From: Streptomyces adelaidensis
GTDB lineage: Bacteria > Actinomycetota > Actinomycetes > Streptomycetales > Streptomycetaceae
Direction of reading: 5' to 3'
Assembly (NCBI RefSeq): GCF_016598475.1
Contig: NZ_JAEMUX010000037.1
Location: 1-64,000, forward strand
DNA length: 64,000 nucleotides
Position 1 is the stretch's first letter, and each line of letters begins with the position of its first letter. A program made the position numbers and the translations under genes. The notes beneath the pieces were generated by a model that was given only the letters and a program-made list of their open reading frames with translations, made no database searches and was not told where the DNA came from. Positions 25,369-33,348 of this stretch are shown piece by piece.

Positions 25369-25941
25369 GTGCCCGGCCAGCGATCCATCACCGAAGCCGA
25401 GAAGCTCGCCGCGGCGAAGCTCGGGGGCGTTCCGATCCGTCGGGAGCAGATGGCGGCGGTGGCGAACGTCTACCGGGCGGCCTCGGCGGTGCGGCAGCAC
25501 CTGGAGAACTCCGTGCTGCGCGGTTCCGACCTGACCTGGACGGCCTTCGTGGTGCTGTGGGTCGTATGGGTGTGGGGCGAGTCCGAGACACGGCACGTGG
25601 CGGAGGAGGCGGGCATCTCCAAGGGCACGCTCACGGGTGTGGCGCGCACCCTGGAGTCGCGTGGGCTGGTGCGGCGGGCGGACCACCCCACGGACGGCCG
25701 GCTGGTCCTGCTGGCGCTCACCGACAAGGGCGAGGAGCTGATGCGGCGGGTGTTCCCGGCGTTCAACGAGGAGGAGGCCTTCGTCACCGCGCGGCTCAGC
25801 GACGCGGAGTGCCGCGGCCTCGCGGAGGGCCTGCGCAGTGTGGTGATGCAGGTCGAGGAGCACGGCGAGGAGCGCCGCCGCACCCTGCTGAACGGCGCCG
25901 AGCCCGCGCCCCGCCGCAGCGGCCGCCGCCCGAAGGCCTGA
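25369..25941 (+). CDS. MarR-family transcriptional regulator
   Basis: 190 aa from GTG 25369 (CAGGAG upstream). Winged-helix core at ~55-130: TWTAFVVLWVVWVWGESETRHVA, recognition helix SKGTLTGVARTLESRGLV, wing RRADHPTDGRLVLLALTDKG, then dimerisation helices. The C-terminal tail is basic (PAPRRSGRRPKA). It follows the amidohydrolase on the same strand, behind a simple-sequence repeat tract; regulation of that gene or of the LysE exporter downstream is plausible but not shown. Confidence 0.92.
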   Translation: MPGQRSITEAEKLAAAKLGGVPIRREQMAAVANVYRAASAVRQHLENSVLRGSDLTWTAFVVLWVVWVWGESETRHVAEEAGISKGTLTGVARTLESRGLVRRADHPTDGRLVLLALTDKGEELMRRVFPAFNEEEAFVTARLSDAECRGLAEGLRSVVMQVEEHGEERRRTLLNGAEPAPRRSGRRPKA

Positions 25942-26131
25942 GGTCCCGGCCGCCCGACGGCCGCGCCGCGCCTGCGCCCGTGCGGCGAGCGGGATCGCAC
26001 GCGGTAATTCGATTGCGGGGGCGGCACGCCCGCCCCCAGGATCTGCCCATGTTCATCAACGACGCCTTCCTGCCGCCGACCCCCGCCGCCGCCGCTTCGT
26101 CGGTGCGGGGTCAGCAGCGGTCCGGCCGACC

Positions 26132-26785
26132 GTGGGGGCCGACACCGCCCCGGTCGTGACGGCCGCGCTGGTCGCTGGGCTCCTCGCCGGCTATGGCATC
26201 GCCATCCCCGTCGGAGCGGTCGCGACCTATCTCGTCTCCCTCACCGCCCGCACGTCCTTGCGGACCGGCGCCTGCGCCGCCCTCGGCGTCGCGACCGCCG
26301 ACGGACTGTACGCCCTGCTCGCCGCCCTCGGGGGTACGGCCCTCGCCGCCGCCCTGCGACCGATCCTGGAACCGCTTCGCTGGGCCTCCGCCCTGGTGCT
26401 CGTCGCGCTGGCCGTACGCGGCGCGGTCACGACCGTGCGCCGGTACCGCGCCCGGCGGCTCACCACCCGGCCGCGCAAGGACCCGGTGAGCCCGGCACGC
26501 GCGTACGCCGCCCTGCTGGGGATCACCCTCCTGAACCCCACCACGGTCGTCTACTTCGCCGCCCTCGTCCTCGGCAGCCGCGCCACCGACGCCGTGAGCC
26601 CCCTGGAACAGGCGGTGTTCGTCCTCGCCGCGTTCCTCGCCTCCGCGAGCTGGCAGCTGCTGCTCGCGGGTGGCGGCGCACTGCTCGGCCGGGCCCTGAC
26701 CGGCCACCGGGGGCGGCTGGCCACGGGGCTCCTGTCGAGTGCCGTGATCGCGGTGCTGGCGGCGCTGATGCTGGTGCCGTCGTGA
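26132..26785 (+). CDS. LysE-family exporter
   Basis: 217 aa membrane protein with about six hydrophobic segments (LVAGLLAGYGIAIPVGAVATY, LGVATADGLYALLAALGG, WASALVLVALAVRGAV, LLGITLLNPTTVVYFAALVLG, FVLAAFLASASWQLLLAGGG, LLSSAVIAVLAALMLV). PVGAVATY and the LNPTT motif are typical of LysE/RhtB amino-acid exporters. It would pump amino acids or analogues out of the cell. The GTG at 26132 is the first start giving a full first helix, but no good SD precedes it, so the exact start is uncertain. Confidence 0.85.
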   Translation: MGADTAPVVTAALVAGLLAGYGIAIPVGAVATYLVSLTARTSLRTGACAALGVATADGLYALLAALGGTALAAALRPILEPLRWASALVLVALAVRGAVTTVRRYRARRLTTRPRKDPVSPARAYAALLGITLLNPTTVVYFAALVLGSRATDAVSPLEQAVFVLAAFLASASWQLLLAGGGALLGRALTGHRGRLATGLLSSAVIAVLAALMLVPS

Positions 26786-26943
26786 CGCCCGCCCCTTCGC
26801 CCTGGCCCTGGCCCTGGCGTCCGGGCCCAGCTCCCGTGCGGACGCGGCCGGATGAGGCCGAGAGGGAGATGAGGATGAAACCGGAGGAGGTCGTTGTTCC
26901 ATGCCATGACAGTGTCCGTATGCGACAACGAGGGACGGTGGCC

Positions 26944-27390
26944 ATGCCTCTTGAGGGCGAGTACGTGCCCAGCCCGACCCAGTGGGTCCGTGAGCAGGTC
27001 GAGTTGTACGAGAGCTCGGGCGGCACGAAGGGGACGACACTGCGGGACACGGGTCTGCCCGTCGTCGTGCTCACCACGCGCGGCGCGAAGAGCGGCAAGA
27101 TCCGCAAGATCCCGCTGATGCGGGTGGAACACGACGGACGGTACGCCCTCGTGGCCTCGCAGGGCGGCGCGCCCAAGCACCCGGTCTGGTACCACAACAT
27201 CAAGTCCGACCCGCATGTGGAGCTCCAGGACGGGCCCGCAAGGCAGGAGTTGACGGCGCGCGAGATCACCGGGGACGAGAAGGCCGAGTGGTGGGAGCGG
27301 GCGGTCGCCGCGTATCCGCCGTACGCGGACTACCAGGAGAAGACCGAGCGGGACATACCGGTCTTCGTGCTGGAGCCGGCCGCCGGGTAG
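26944..27390 (+). CDS. Deazaflavin (F420)-dependent nitroreductase-family protein
   Basis: 148 aa from ATG 26944; ATG 26920 is a weaker alternative. Small split-barrel of the DDN family: TTRGAKSGKIRKIPLMRV, YALVASQGGAPKHPVWYHNIKSDP and EWWERAVAAYPPYADYQEKT are hallmark motifs. Members bind the deazaflavin F420 and reduce quinones, nitro-compounds or unsaturated rings; Streptomyces carry many paralogues. An intrinsic terminator at 27472-27508 ends its transcript inside the 3' end of the convergent CDF gene. Confidence 0.92.
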   Translation: MPLEGEYVPSPTQWVREQVELYESSGGTKGTTLRDTGLPVVVLTTRGAKSGKIRKIPLMRVEHDGRYALVASQGGAPKHPVWYHNIKSDPHVELQDGPARQELTAREITGDEKAEWWERAVAAYPPYADYQEKTERDIPVFVLEPAAG

Positions 27391-27467
27391 CGGTGCGGCG
27401 TCCGGGGAGCCCGAAGAAAATCTTCGATTCGCCTCGCATGATCCATCGCGCACCGGGCACCCGAGCC

Positions 27468-28553
27468 TCAGGTCCCGCCGCGTTCCCCCGTCGCGGCGGG
27501 ACTTTTCTCTGCCTTCTCGGCCTTCTCTGCCTGTACCCCCCGCCCTCCCCGCTCCGCCTTCTCCGTCACGTCGAGGAAGATCTGGTCGGCCTCGGGGACC
27601 ACGTGGGTGATGGAGCGCTTGATGCGTACGGCGACCTGCTCGACGTCCTCGCTGTCGAGGCCGGGGACGAGGTCGACGCGAGCGGCCACGAGGGTGGAGT
27701 CCAGGCCGAGGCGCATGGTGAGCAGGGCCTCGACGCTGTCGATCTCGGGCTGGGCCGCCAGCAGGGCGCGGATCCGCCGGCTGGGTTCGGGGCCGGCGGC
27801 CACCCCGATGAGCTGTTCTCGGGCGTCGCGGCCCAGCCAGTAGGCGACGTAGACGAGCAGCGCGCCGATCGCGAAGGACGCGGACGCCTCCCAGATCACC
27901 TGTCCCGTCACCAGGTGCAGGGCCATCCCGGCGATCGCGAGGGTCACACCGAGCACCGCCGTACCGTCCTCGGCGACGACCGTACGCAGGGCCGGGTCCC
28001 GTAGCCCGCCGCCCGCGCCGCCACCCTGCACGCGCACCTGGTGCAGGGCGCGCAGCAGCGAGGCTCCCTCGGTGAGGAGGGCGACGCCGAGTACGGCCAG
28101 GCCTGCCACATAGCCGTCGTAGGACTCCTCGGCTCCGGTCGTCAGGGCGTGGACGGCCTGGTAGAAGGAGAAGCAGCCGCCCATCACGAAGATGCCGACG
28201 GCGGCGAGCAGGGACCAGAAGAAGCGTTCCTTGCCATAGCCGAACGGGTGGCGGCGGTCGGCGGGGCGGCGGCTGCGGCGCAGCGCGGCGAGGAGGAAGA
28301 CCTCGTTCATGCCGTCGGCCACCGAGTGCGCGGCCTCGGAGAGGAGGGCGGGCGATGCGGCGAGGAGTCCGCCGATGGTCTTGGCCACGGCGATCAGGAG
28401 GTTCGCGCCGAGGGCGACGAGGACGGTGACGCGGGTTCTGCGGTCCGTGCGTGCCTTGGCCTCCTCGTGCAGGCCCGTCCCTCGCGGAACCCGCCCGCCC
28501 CGGTCGTCCGCCGTCTCCGTGTCTGTCGGGGTGTCTGCCGGTGTGCGCTTCAC
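27468..28553 (-). CDS. Cation diffusion facilitator (CDF) transporter
   Basis: 361 aa from GTG 28553; ATG 28622 is a longer option, neither with a strong SD. Membrane divalent-metal (Zn/Co/Fe/Mn)/proton antiporter. Six helices begin at TVLVALGANLLIAVAKTIGG; the metal-site motif is SEAAHSVADGMNE in helix 2 and an E/S pair (IWEASASFAIGALLV) in helix 5. The HPFGYGKERFFWSLL segment follows helix 2, and a cytoplasmic C-terminal domain (DSVEALLTMRLGLDSTLVAARVDL) ends in a Lys/Glu-rich tail. The metal cannot be decided from sequence alone. It lies convergent with the F420-family gene and divergent from the reductase at 28661. Confidence 0.9.
   Translation of the reverse strand: MKRTPADTPTDTETADDRGGRVPRGTGLHEEAKARTDRRTRVTVLVALGANLLIAVAKTIGGLLAASPALLSEAAHSVADGMNEVFLLAALRRSRRPADRRHPFGYGKERFFWSLLAAVGIFVMGGCFSFYQAVHALTTGAEESYDGYVAGLAVLGVALLTEGASLLRALHQVRVQGGGAGGGLRDPALRTVVAEDGTAVLGVTLAIAGMALHLVTGQVIWEASASFAIGALLVYVAYWLGRDAREQLIGVAAGPEPSRRIRALLAAQPEIDSVEALLTMRLGLDSTLVAARVDLVPGLDSEDVEQVAVRIKRSITHVVPEADQIFLDVTEKAERGGRGVQAEKAEKAEKSPAATGERGGT
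27472..27508 (+). terminator. Intrinsic terminator of the F420-family gene
   Basis: Perfect 11-bp stem GTCCCGCCGCG (27472-27482)/CGCGGCGGGAC (27492-27502), 9-nt loop, followed by TTTTCT. It overlaps the last codons of the convergent cation transporter gene. Confidence 0.85.
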
Positions 28554-28660
28554 GTACGCCGGTTGCCCTGACCAGTTCCGCTCACACTGTGGGGCTCGCG
28601 AAAATCGGGGAACTCTCATCATGGCAGGACGTATCCGGACAGTTCGGGAGGGCGGGCGGC

Positions 28661-29677
28661 ATGAGTGTCGGCGAGGGCAACGAGGCGTACGGCAGGAAGG
28701 CCTTCAAGCGGTCCAAGAGCCACTTCGCGGACCGGATCACCGCCGACGGCCGGGACGGGTGGCCCGTGGAGGCGGGCCGCTACCGGCTGGTCGTCAGCCG
28801 GGCCTGTCCCTGGGCGAGCCGGGCGGTGATCTCACGGCGGCTGCTGGGCCTGGAGGACGCCCTGCCGATGGGCGTCACCGATCCGATCCAGGACGACCGC
28901 AGCTGGCGGTTCACGCTGGACCCGGACGGCCGAGACCCCGTTCTCGGCATCCGGTATCTGAAGGAGGCGTACGACGCGCGGGAGAGCGGCTATCCGGGCG
29001 GGGTCAGCGTGCCCGCGATCGTCGACGTGCCGAGCGGCCGGCTGGCCACCAACGACTACCAGCGGCTCACGCTCGACCTCGCCACCGAATGGACGGACCT
29101 GCACCGCGAGGGCGCGCCCGACCTGTATCCGGCGGCGCTGCGCGAGGAGATCGACGCGGTGATGGCGGAGGTCTACGAGGACGTCAACAACGGCGTGTAC
29201 CGGGCGGGCTTCGCCACGGGTCAGCAGGAGTACGAGGAGGCCTGCGCCGGGGTGTTCCGGCGGCTGACGGCCTTGTCGGAGCGGCTCGCGGGGCAGCGCT
29301 ATCTCGTCGGGGAGACGATCACGGAGGCGGACATCCGGCTGTTCACCACGCTGGTGCGTTTCGACCCCGTCTACCACGGTCACTTCAAGTGCAACCGCTG
29401 GAAGCTGGCGGAGGACCCGGTGCTGTGGGCGTACGCCCGTGATCTCTTCCAGACCCCGGGGTTCGGCGACACGGTCGACTTCGACCACATCAAGCGGCAC
29501 TACTACCAGGTGCACACAGGCATCAACCCGACCGGCGTGGTGCCGCTCGGGCCCGATCTGGCGGGCTGGCTCGCGCCCCATGGCCGTGAGGATCTGGGCG
29601 GCGGCCCGTTCGGCGACGGGACACCGCCGGGCCCGGTGCCCGCCACCGAGGTAGTGGCCCCCACGGGCCGTCCCTGA
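28661..29677 (+). CDS. Glutathionyl-hydroquinone reductase-like (GST Xi/ECM4/YqjG family)
   Basis: 338 aa from ATG 28661 (GGGAGG upstream). N-terminal thioredoxin fold with the catalytic Cys in SRACPWASRAVI, then the all-helical GST domain (EEIDAVMAEVYEDVNNGVYRAGFA, EADIRLFTTLVRFDPVYHGHFKCN), and the typical PGFGDTVDFDHIKRHYYQVH segment. Family members reduce glutathionyl-hydroquinones; actinobacteria lack glutathione, so mycothiol is the likely thiol (inference). A role in quinone or antibiotic detoxification is probable. A 35-bp gap separates it from the DUF4235 gene, suggesting an operon. Confidence 0.92.
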   Translation: MSVGEGNEAYGRKAFKRSKSHFADRITADGRDGWPVEAGRYRLVVSRACPWASRAVISRRLLGLEDALPMGVTDPIQDDRSWRFTLDPDGRDPVLGIRYLKEAYDARESGYPGGVSVPAIVDVPSGRLATNDYQRLTLDLATEWTDLHREGAPDLYPAALREEIDAVMAEVYEDVNNGVYRAGFATGQQEYEEACAGVFRRLTALSERLAGQRYLVGETITEADIRLFTTLVRFDPVYHGHFKCNRWKLAEDPVLWAYARDLFQTPGFGDTVDFDHIKRHYYQVHTGINPTGVVPLGPDLAGWLAPHGREDLGGGPFGDGTPPGPVPATEVVAPTGRP

Positions 29678-29712
29678 GCCGGCGGCATCACGACGCGAAG
29701 GAGGAACACCAC

Positions 29713-30009
29713 ATGTCCAAGAAGAAGAAGCTCCCTCTCGCCTACAAGCCCCTCGGCTTCGCCCTCGGCTGGCTGAGCGGTGCGCTGGCCTCGGCGGCGT
29801 TCCGCAAGACGTGGAAGGTGATCCGCCACGAGGACGACGCACCCGACGCGCTGGACCGGGACCGAGGCTGGGGCGAGGTGCTCCTCGCGGCGGCCATCCA
29901 GGGCGCCATCTTCTCGGCCGTACGCAGTGTGGTGGACCGCACCGGCGCGAAGGCCATCGAGCGGTCCACCGGGGTGTGGCCGGCCCCGGCGAAGGGGGGC
30001 CGTGACTGA
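29713..30009 (+). CDS. DUF4235 small membrane protein
   Basis: 98 aa from ATG 29713 (GAAGGAGG upstream). Lys-rich start (MSKKKKLPLAYKPLGF), two hydrophobic segments (FALGWLSGALASAAF, VLLAAAIQGAIFSAVRSVVDR) and the characteristic TWKVIRHEDDAPDALD loop identify DUF4235, common in actinobacteria and of unknown function. Probably cotranscribed with the GST-like reductase. Confidence 0.9.
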   Translation: MSKKKKLPLAYKPLGFALGWLSGALASAAFRKTWKVIRHEDDAPDALDRDRGWGEVLLAAAIQGAIFSAVRSVVDRTGAKAIERSTGVWPAPAKGGRD

Positions 30010-30036
30010 CGCCGCGGTCCTGCCTCCGGCTCGGCG

Positions 30037-30429
30037 CTACCCCTGCTTGGGAGCCGTCGGGTGTTCGCGGCGCAGGGTGAAGGAATGGCCGGCCGGGTCG
30101 GAGTAGCCGCGCTCCTCGAACGGCCCGGCCGGCTCCTTCGTGTCCACCGGGCGCCCGCCGAGGGACACGATGCGCCGCTCGGCCTCGTCCAGGTCGTCGA
30201 CGTAGAAGTCCAGGTGGGCCTGGAGGGAGTTCTCGGGGCGGGGCCAGCTCGGCGGGGTGGCGTTGACGTCCCGGCGGAATGCCATCCGGGCTCCGCAGGC
30301 GCCCTTGATCTCGACCCGGTTGGCGGTCGCGTCCGTCTCCTGCGCGTCGAGCAGTTCCCTGTAGAACACCGCGAGCTTCTCGGGCTCGGCGCAGTCCAGC
30401 ACCACGAGGCCCGCCTGTACCAGTGCCAT
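30037..30429 (-). CDS. VOC/glyoxalase-fold protein
   Basis: 130 aa. Two beta-alpha-beta-beta-beta modules typical of the vicinal-oxygen-chelate superfamily: LVVLDCAEPEKLAVFYRELL and HLDFYVDDLDEAERRIVSLGG, ending in GYSDPAGHSFTLRR. Possible metal ligands are His in the second module and Glu near SFTLRREH. The family includes glyoxalases, dioxygenases and antibiotic-binding resistance proteins; the substrate is unknown. It is convergent with the DUF4235 gene and followed upstream by a GNAT gene on the same strand. Confidence 0.88.
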   Translation of the reverse strand: MALVQAGLVVLDCAEPEKLAVFYRELLDAQETDATANRVEIKGACGARMAFRRDVNATPPSWPRPENSLQAHLDFYVDDLDEAERRIVSLGGRPVDTKEPAGPFEERGYSDPAGHSFTLRREHPTAPKQG

Positions 30430-30501
30430 GTCTCCTCCGTACCGGTTCCGGGCGCGGGCACCGGTCCGCCGGTGCCCATACGCTCCCCGGGTACCCCCCG
30501 G

Positions 30502-30978
30502 CTAGAGGTTCAGCCGCAGCGTGAGCGCCTGCGGCCGTAACCGCTCCCGCTCGTAGAACCGGATGCCGTCCCCATTGGCCGCCGAAGCGGTCACCTCCGC
30601 GTGAACCGCGCCCTCCCGCCTTCCCCACTCCACAAACGCCTCGACCAGCCGGGCCCCGACCCGCCCCCGCCGGTGCTCCGGCCACACATAGAGGGCCATC
30701 AGGGTCGCCGATCTGACGGGCCGCATGGCCGAGGGCCCGGACATCGAGCCCGACAGATGGCCCACCACCTCGCCGTCGCACAACGCGGCCAGCAGCAGCC
30801 GCGCCGGGTCCCGGAGGGCGGCTGTGAAGGCCTCGGCACCGTGCAGGCGGGGCCAGTCCGTGTTCAGGCTCGGGTCCCGAGGTCCGCCGTCCTCGGCGAA
30901 CAACCGGGAGCTGGAGCGGACGATCCCCGGTACGTCCTCGGGGCGGGCGCGCCGCACGGTCACCTCTTGATCAGTCAT
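30502..30978 (-). CDS. GNAT N-acetyltransferase
   Basis: 158 aa from ATG 30978 (an in-frame start at 31008 is less likely). Core GNAT features: VRRARPEDVPGIV start, beta4 LMALYVWPEHRRGRVGARLVEAFVEWGRR containing the acetyl-CoA pyrophosphate loop (RRGRVG), and the C-terminal NGDGIRFYERERL. It transfers an acetyl group to an amine on an unknown small molecule or protein. Located between the VOC gene and the divergent DUF1304/TetR operon. Confidence 0.87.
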   Translation of the reverse strand: MTDQEVTVRRARPEDVPGIVRSSSRLFAEDGGPRDPSLNTDWPRLHGAEAFTAALRDPARLLLAALCDGEVVGHLSGSMSGPSAMRPVRSATLMALYVWPEHRRGRVGARLVEAFVEWGRREGAVHAEVTASAANGDGIRFYERERLRPQALTLRLNL

Positions 30979-31065
30979 GGACGGGAACGTAGCCGCAGGG
31001 TCTGACAATCCACGGGGGGCACCTGCCGGTACGACCCACAGCTCGATCGATCCACCGGCATTTCC

Positions 31066-31100
31066 TGGACAGGCGTCCAGCTATAGTAGACACCTGTCCA
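31066..31100 (+). promoter_or_regulatory. Tandem TetR-type operators flanking a -10 box
   Basis: TGGACAGGCGTCCA (31066-31079) and TAGACACCTGTCCA (31087-31100) are two related 14-bp palindromes; outer arms GGACAGG and CCTGTCC also pair with each other. A -10-like TATAGT (31082-31087) lies between them. The TetR gene encoded second in the operon is the obvious ligand, giving autorepression. Confidence 0.75.
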
Positions 31101-31145
31101 AGAAGTTTCCCGGAAGCATCAAGCGAACGACGGAGTCTGTTGACC

Positions 31146-31508
31146 ATGGAGATCCTGGCGAACGTGCTGGTCGTGGCGGTGGCGGCGCTGCATGTGTACA
31201 TCCTGGTGATGGAGATGTTCCTGTGGCAGAAGAAACCAGGGATGGGATTCCACGGGTTCGACGCCGACCTGGCGCGGCGGACCGCCGCCATGGCCGCCAA
31301 CCAGGGGCTCTACAACGGATTCCTCGCGGCCGGTCTGGTGTGGGGACTGATCGCCGACGACCCGACCGGGTACCGGGTCCAGATCTTCTTCCTCGGGTGT
31401 GTGATCGTCGCCGGTGTGTACGGGGCCGTCACCGCCAACCGCCGCATCCTCTTCGCGCAGGCGCTCCCCAGCGCGCTCGCCCTGGCCGCCGTCCTCGTCG
31501 CCGGATGA
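31146..31508 (+). CDS. DUF1304 membrane protein
   Basis: 120 aa from ATG 31146 (GGAG upstream; TTG 31140 possible). Four hydrophobic segments: NVLVVAVAALHVYILVMEMFL, GLYNGFLAAGLVWGLIA, IFFLGCVIVAGVYGAVTA and ALPSALALAAVLVAG. The MGFHGF and NQGLYNGFLA motifs define DUF1304, a small integral-membrane family, often under TetR control, of unknown transport or stress function. It overlaps the following TetR gene by 4 bp (ATGA), so the two are translationally coupled. Confidence 0.92.
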   Translation: MEILANVLVVAVAALHVYILVMEMFLWQKKPGMGFHGFDADLARRTAAMAANQGLYNGFLAAGLVWGLIADDPTGYRVQIFFLGCVIVAGVYGAVTANRRILFAQALPSALALAAVLVAG

Positions 31509-32059
31509 CCCCGCAGGACCCCCGGGCCGCCCGCACCCGGGCCAAGTTGCGGGAAGCCCTCCTCGACGAGTGCGCCCGGCACCCCCTGCACGAGGTCAGC
31601 GTGGCCGCGCTGGTCCGTCGGGCGGGGGTCGGCCGGGCCACGTTCTACGTGCACTACCCGGACCTGGAGGCGCTGGCCGTCGACGCCTGCGCCGATGTCG
31701 TACGGGAGGCGGTGGAGGCTCTGCACGCCTGGCGCGGGCGGCCGGACCCGGTGCGGGCGCCGGCGGCGCTGCCGGAGTTCTTCGCCGGCCTCGCCCCGCA
31801 CGCGGCCCTCTACCGCGCGCTGCTGGCTCCCGGTGGCGGCGGGCCGCTCGGCCGTGTCCTGCACCAGGATCTGCGCGCCTACAGCCTCCGGGAACGCGAG
31901 CTCGCGGGGGCCGCGGACGCCCCGCTGGTGGCCTCCGCCGTGGCGGCGACCTTCGCGGGCGTCCTCGCCGACTGGCTGCACGGCCTCCTCGACGGCACCC
32001 CTCAGGAGATCGCCGACCAGTCGTGGCAGCTGCTGGTCGCCCTGCACCGCAGCCGGTGA
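31505..32059 (+). CDS. TetR-family repressor of the DUF1304 operon
   Basis: 184 aa from ATG 31505, overlapping the DUF1304 stop. The N-terminal HTH is at ~8-55 (TRAKLREALLDECARHPLHEVSVAALVRRAG, VGRATFYVHYPDLEAL), followed by an Ala/Leu-rich ligand-binding and dimerisation domain. Operator candidates at 31066-31100 flank the operon promoter. The 14-bp stem hairpin at 32070-32102 terminates the transcript. The inducer is unknown. Confidence 0.92.
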   Translation: MTPQDPRAARTRAKLREALLDECARHPLHEVSVAALVRRAGVGRATFYVHYPDLEALAVDACADVVREAVEALHAWRGRPDPVRAPAALPEFFAGLAPHAALYRALLAPGGGGPLGRVLHQDLRAYSLRERELAGAADAPLVASAVAATFAGVLADWLHGLLDGTPQEIADQSWQLLVALHRSR

Positions 32060-32069
32060 CCCGACAGCC

Positions 32070-32102
32070 CTGTGGGTGACCTGGCAGGCAGGTCACCCAC
32101 AG
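32070..32102. terminator. Bidirectional terminator hairpin
   Basis: Perfect 14-bp stem CTGTGGGTGACCTG (32070-32083)/CAGGTCACCCACAG (32089-32102) with a 5-nt loop, between the TetR gene (+) and the alcohol dehydrogenase gene (-). No U-tract; strength suggests it serves both. Confidence 0.8.
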
Positions 32103-32157
32103 AGCCGGAGTCACGCAGGGGAGGACGTGACCCGGGGGGAGATGGCCTCTCGGAACG

Positions 32158-32207
32158 TCAGTGCAGGTCAGTCCAGATCAGTACGGGCCAGTGCGGGCCA
32201 GTGCGGT
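32158..32207. repeat. About five imperfect 10-bp tandem repeats
   Basis: TCAGTGCAGG, TCAGTCCAGA, TCAGTACGGG, CCAGTGCGGG, CCAGTGCGGT follow one another at the 3' end of the alcohol dehydrogenase gene, touching its stop codon. Simple tandem array; no function evident. Confidence 0.7.
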
Positions 32208-33316
32208 CAGAACGTCAGTACGGGCTTGATGCTCTTGCCGCCGCTCATGTCCGCGACCGCCTGGTCGATGTCCTCGAACTTGTAGCGGCTGATCAGCCGG
32301 TCGAGGGGGAGCTTGCCCTCCTTGACCAGCTGGACGAGGACCGGGATGGCGGTCTGGATCTCGTTGTCGCCGAGGGTGAGGCCGACGACGCGCTTGCCGC
32401 CGAGCATGCCGTTGACGTCGAGGGAGACCTCGGTGCCGAACGGCGGGGCGCCGACGATGACGAGGGTGCCGCGCGCGGCGAGGGAGTCGACGCCCTTGCG
32501 CAGGACCAAGACGCTGCCAGTGGTCTCGACGACGCCGTCCGCGCCCCGGCCGCCGGTGATCTCCATGATCGCCTCGGCGATGTCGGCGACCTCGCCGCCG
32601 TTCACCGTGTGCGTGGCGCCCAGTTCCCTGGCCAGCTCCAGCCGCTCGCCGACCTTGTCGACGGCGATGACCGTGGTCGCGGGCGTGAGGGCCGCCGCCA
32701 TGACGGCCGAGAGGCCGACCGCTCCGGCGCCGAGGACGACGAGGGTGCTGCCCGCGCGGGGCTCCAGGACGTTCCAGACGGCGCCGACGCCGGTCTGGAC
32801 GCCGCAGCCGAGCGGGGCGATGGAGTCCAGCGGCACGTCGGGGTCGACCTTGACGAGGCCCCGCTCGTCGACCAGGGCCCGCTCGGCAAAGGAGGACTGG
32901 CCGAAGAAGTGGCCGCCGAGCGCCACGCCGTCGCGGCTGATCGTGCTGGTGCCGTCGGCGCGGCTGCCGCCGATCAGGTTCAGCGGGAGCCAGGTGGCGC
33001 AGTACGCCGGGTGCCCGTCGCGGCAGTTCTGGCAGCCGCCGCAGGAGGTGAAGGACAGCACGACGTGGTCGCCGGGCGCCACGGAGGTGACCCCGGGCCC
33101 GACGGCCTCGACGACACCGGCGCCCTCGTGCCCCAGGACCCCGGGGAGCGGGAAGGGCAGCCCGCCGGCGGCGACACCGAGGTCGGTGTGGCACAGCCCG
33201 GCGGCGACCATGCGCACCAGGGCCTCACCCTCTCCCGGCTGGTCGAGGACGACCTCGGAGATGGTGAAGGGGGCGCCCCCGGACTCGACCACGGCGGCGC
33301 GTGTGGCGGTGGACAT
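32207..33316 (-). CDS. Zinc-dependent aryl/allyl-type alcohol dehydrogenase
   Basis: 369 aa MDR-superfamily enzyme. Catalytic zinc ligands: Cys in GLCHTD, His-Glu in LGHEGAG and Cys in APLGCGVQTG; structural zinc site CGGCQNCRDGHPAYC; NAD-binding GAGAVG and a following AVDK, whose Asp suggests NAD rather than NADP. The sequence is closest in style to benzyl/geraniol alcohol dehydrogenases (XylB-like). It follows the aldehyde dehydrogenase by 32 bp, so the pair would oxidise an alcohol to the acid. Likely controlled by the divergent MarR at 34923. Confidence 0.93.
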   Translation of the reverse strand: MSTATRAAVVESGGAPFTISEVVLDQPGEGEALVRMVAAGLCHTDLGVAAGGLPFPLPGVLGHEGAGVVEAVGPGVTSVAPGDHVVLSFTSCGGCQNCRDGHPAYCATWLPLNLIGGSRADGTSTISRDGVALGGHFFGQSSFAERALVDERGLVKVDPDVPLDSIAPLGCGVQTGVGAVWNVLEPRAGSTLVVLGAGAVGLSAVMAAALTPATTVIAVDKVGERLELARELGATHTVNGGEVADIAEAIMEITGGRGADGVVETTGSVLVLRKGVDSLAARGTLVIVGAPPFGTEVSLDVNGMLGGKRVVGLTLGDNEIQTAIPVLVQLVKEGKLPLDRLISRYKFEDIDQAVADMSGGKSIKPVLTF

Positions 33317-33348
33317 TCTGATGAACTCCTTCGTTCCCGGGGATGCGC

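Noticed and set aside
26049..26159. Short ORF MFINDAFLPPTPAA... ahead of the LysE gene
   Set aside because: Overlaps the LysE start in another frame, low complexity, and I recognise no homologue; it could be a coupled leader peptide, but the sequence alone does not support it.
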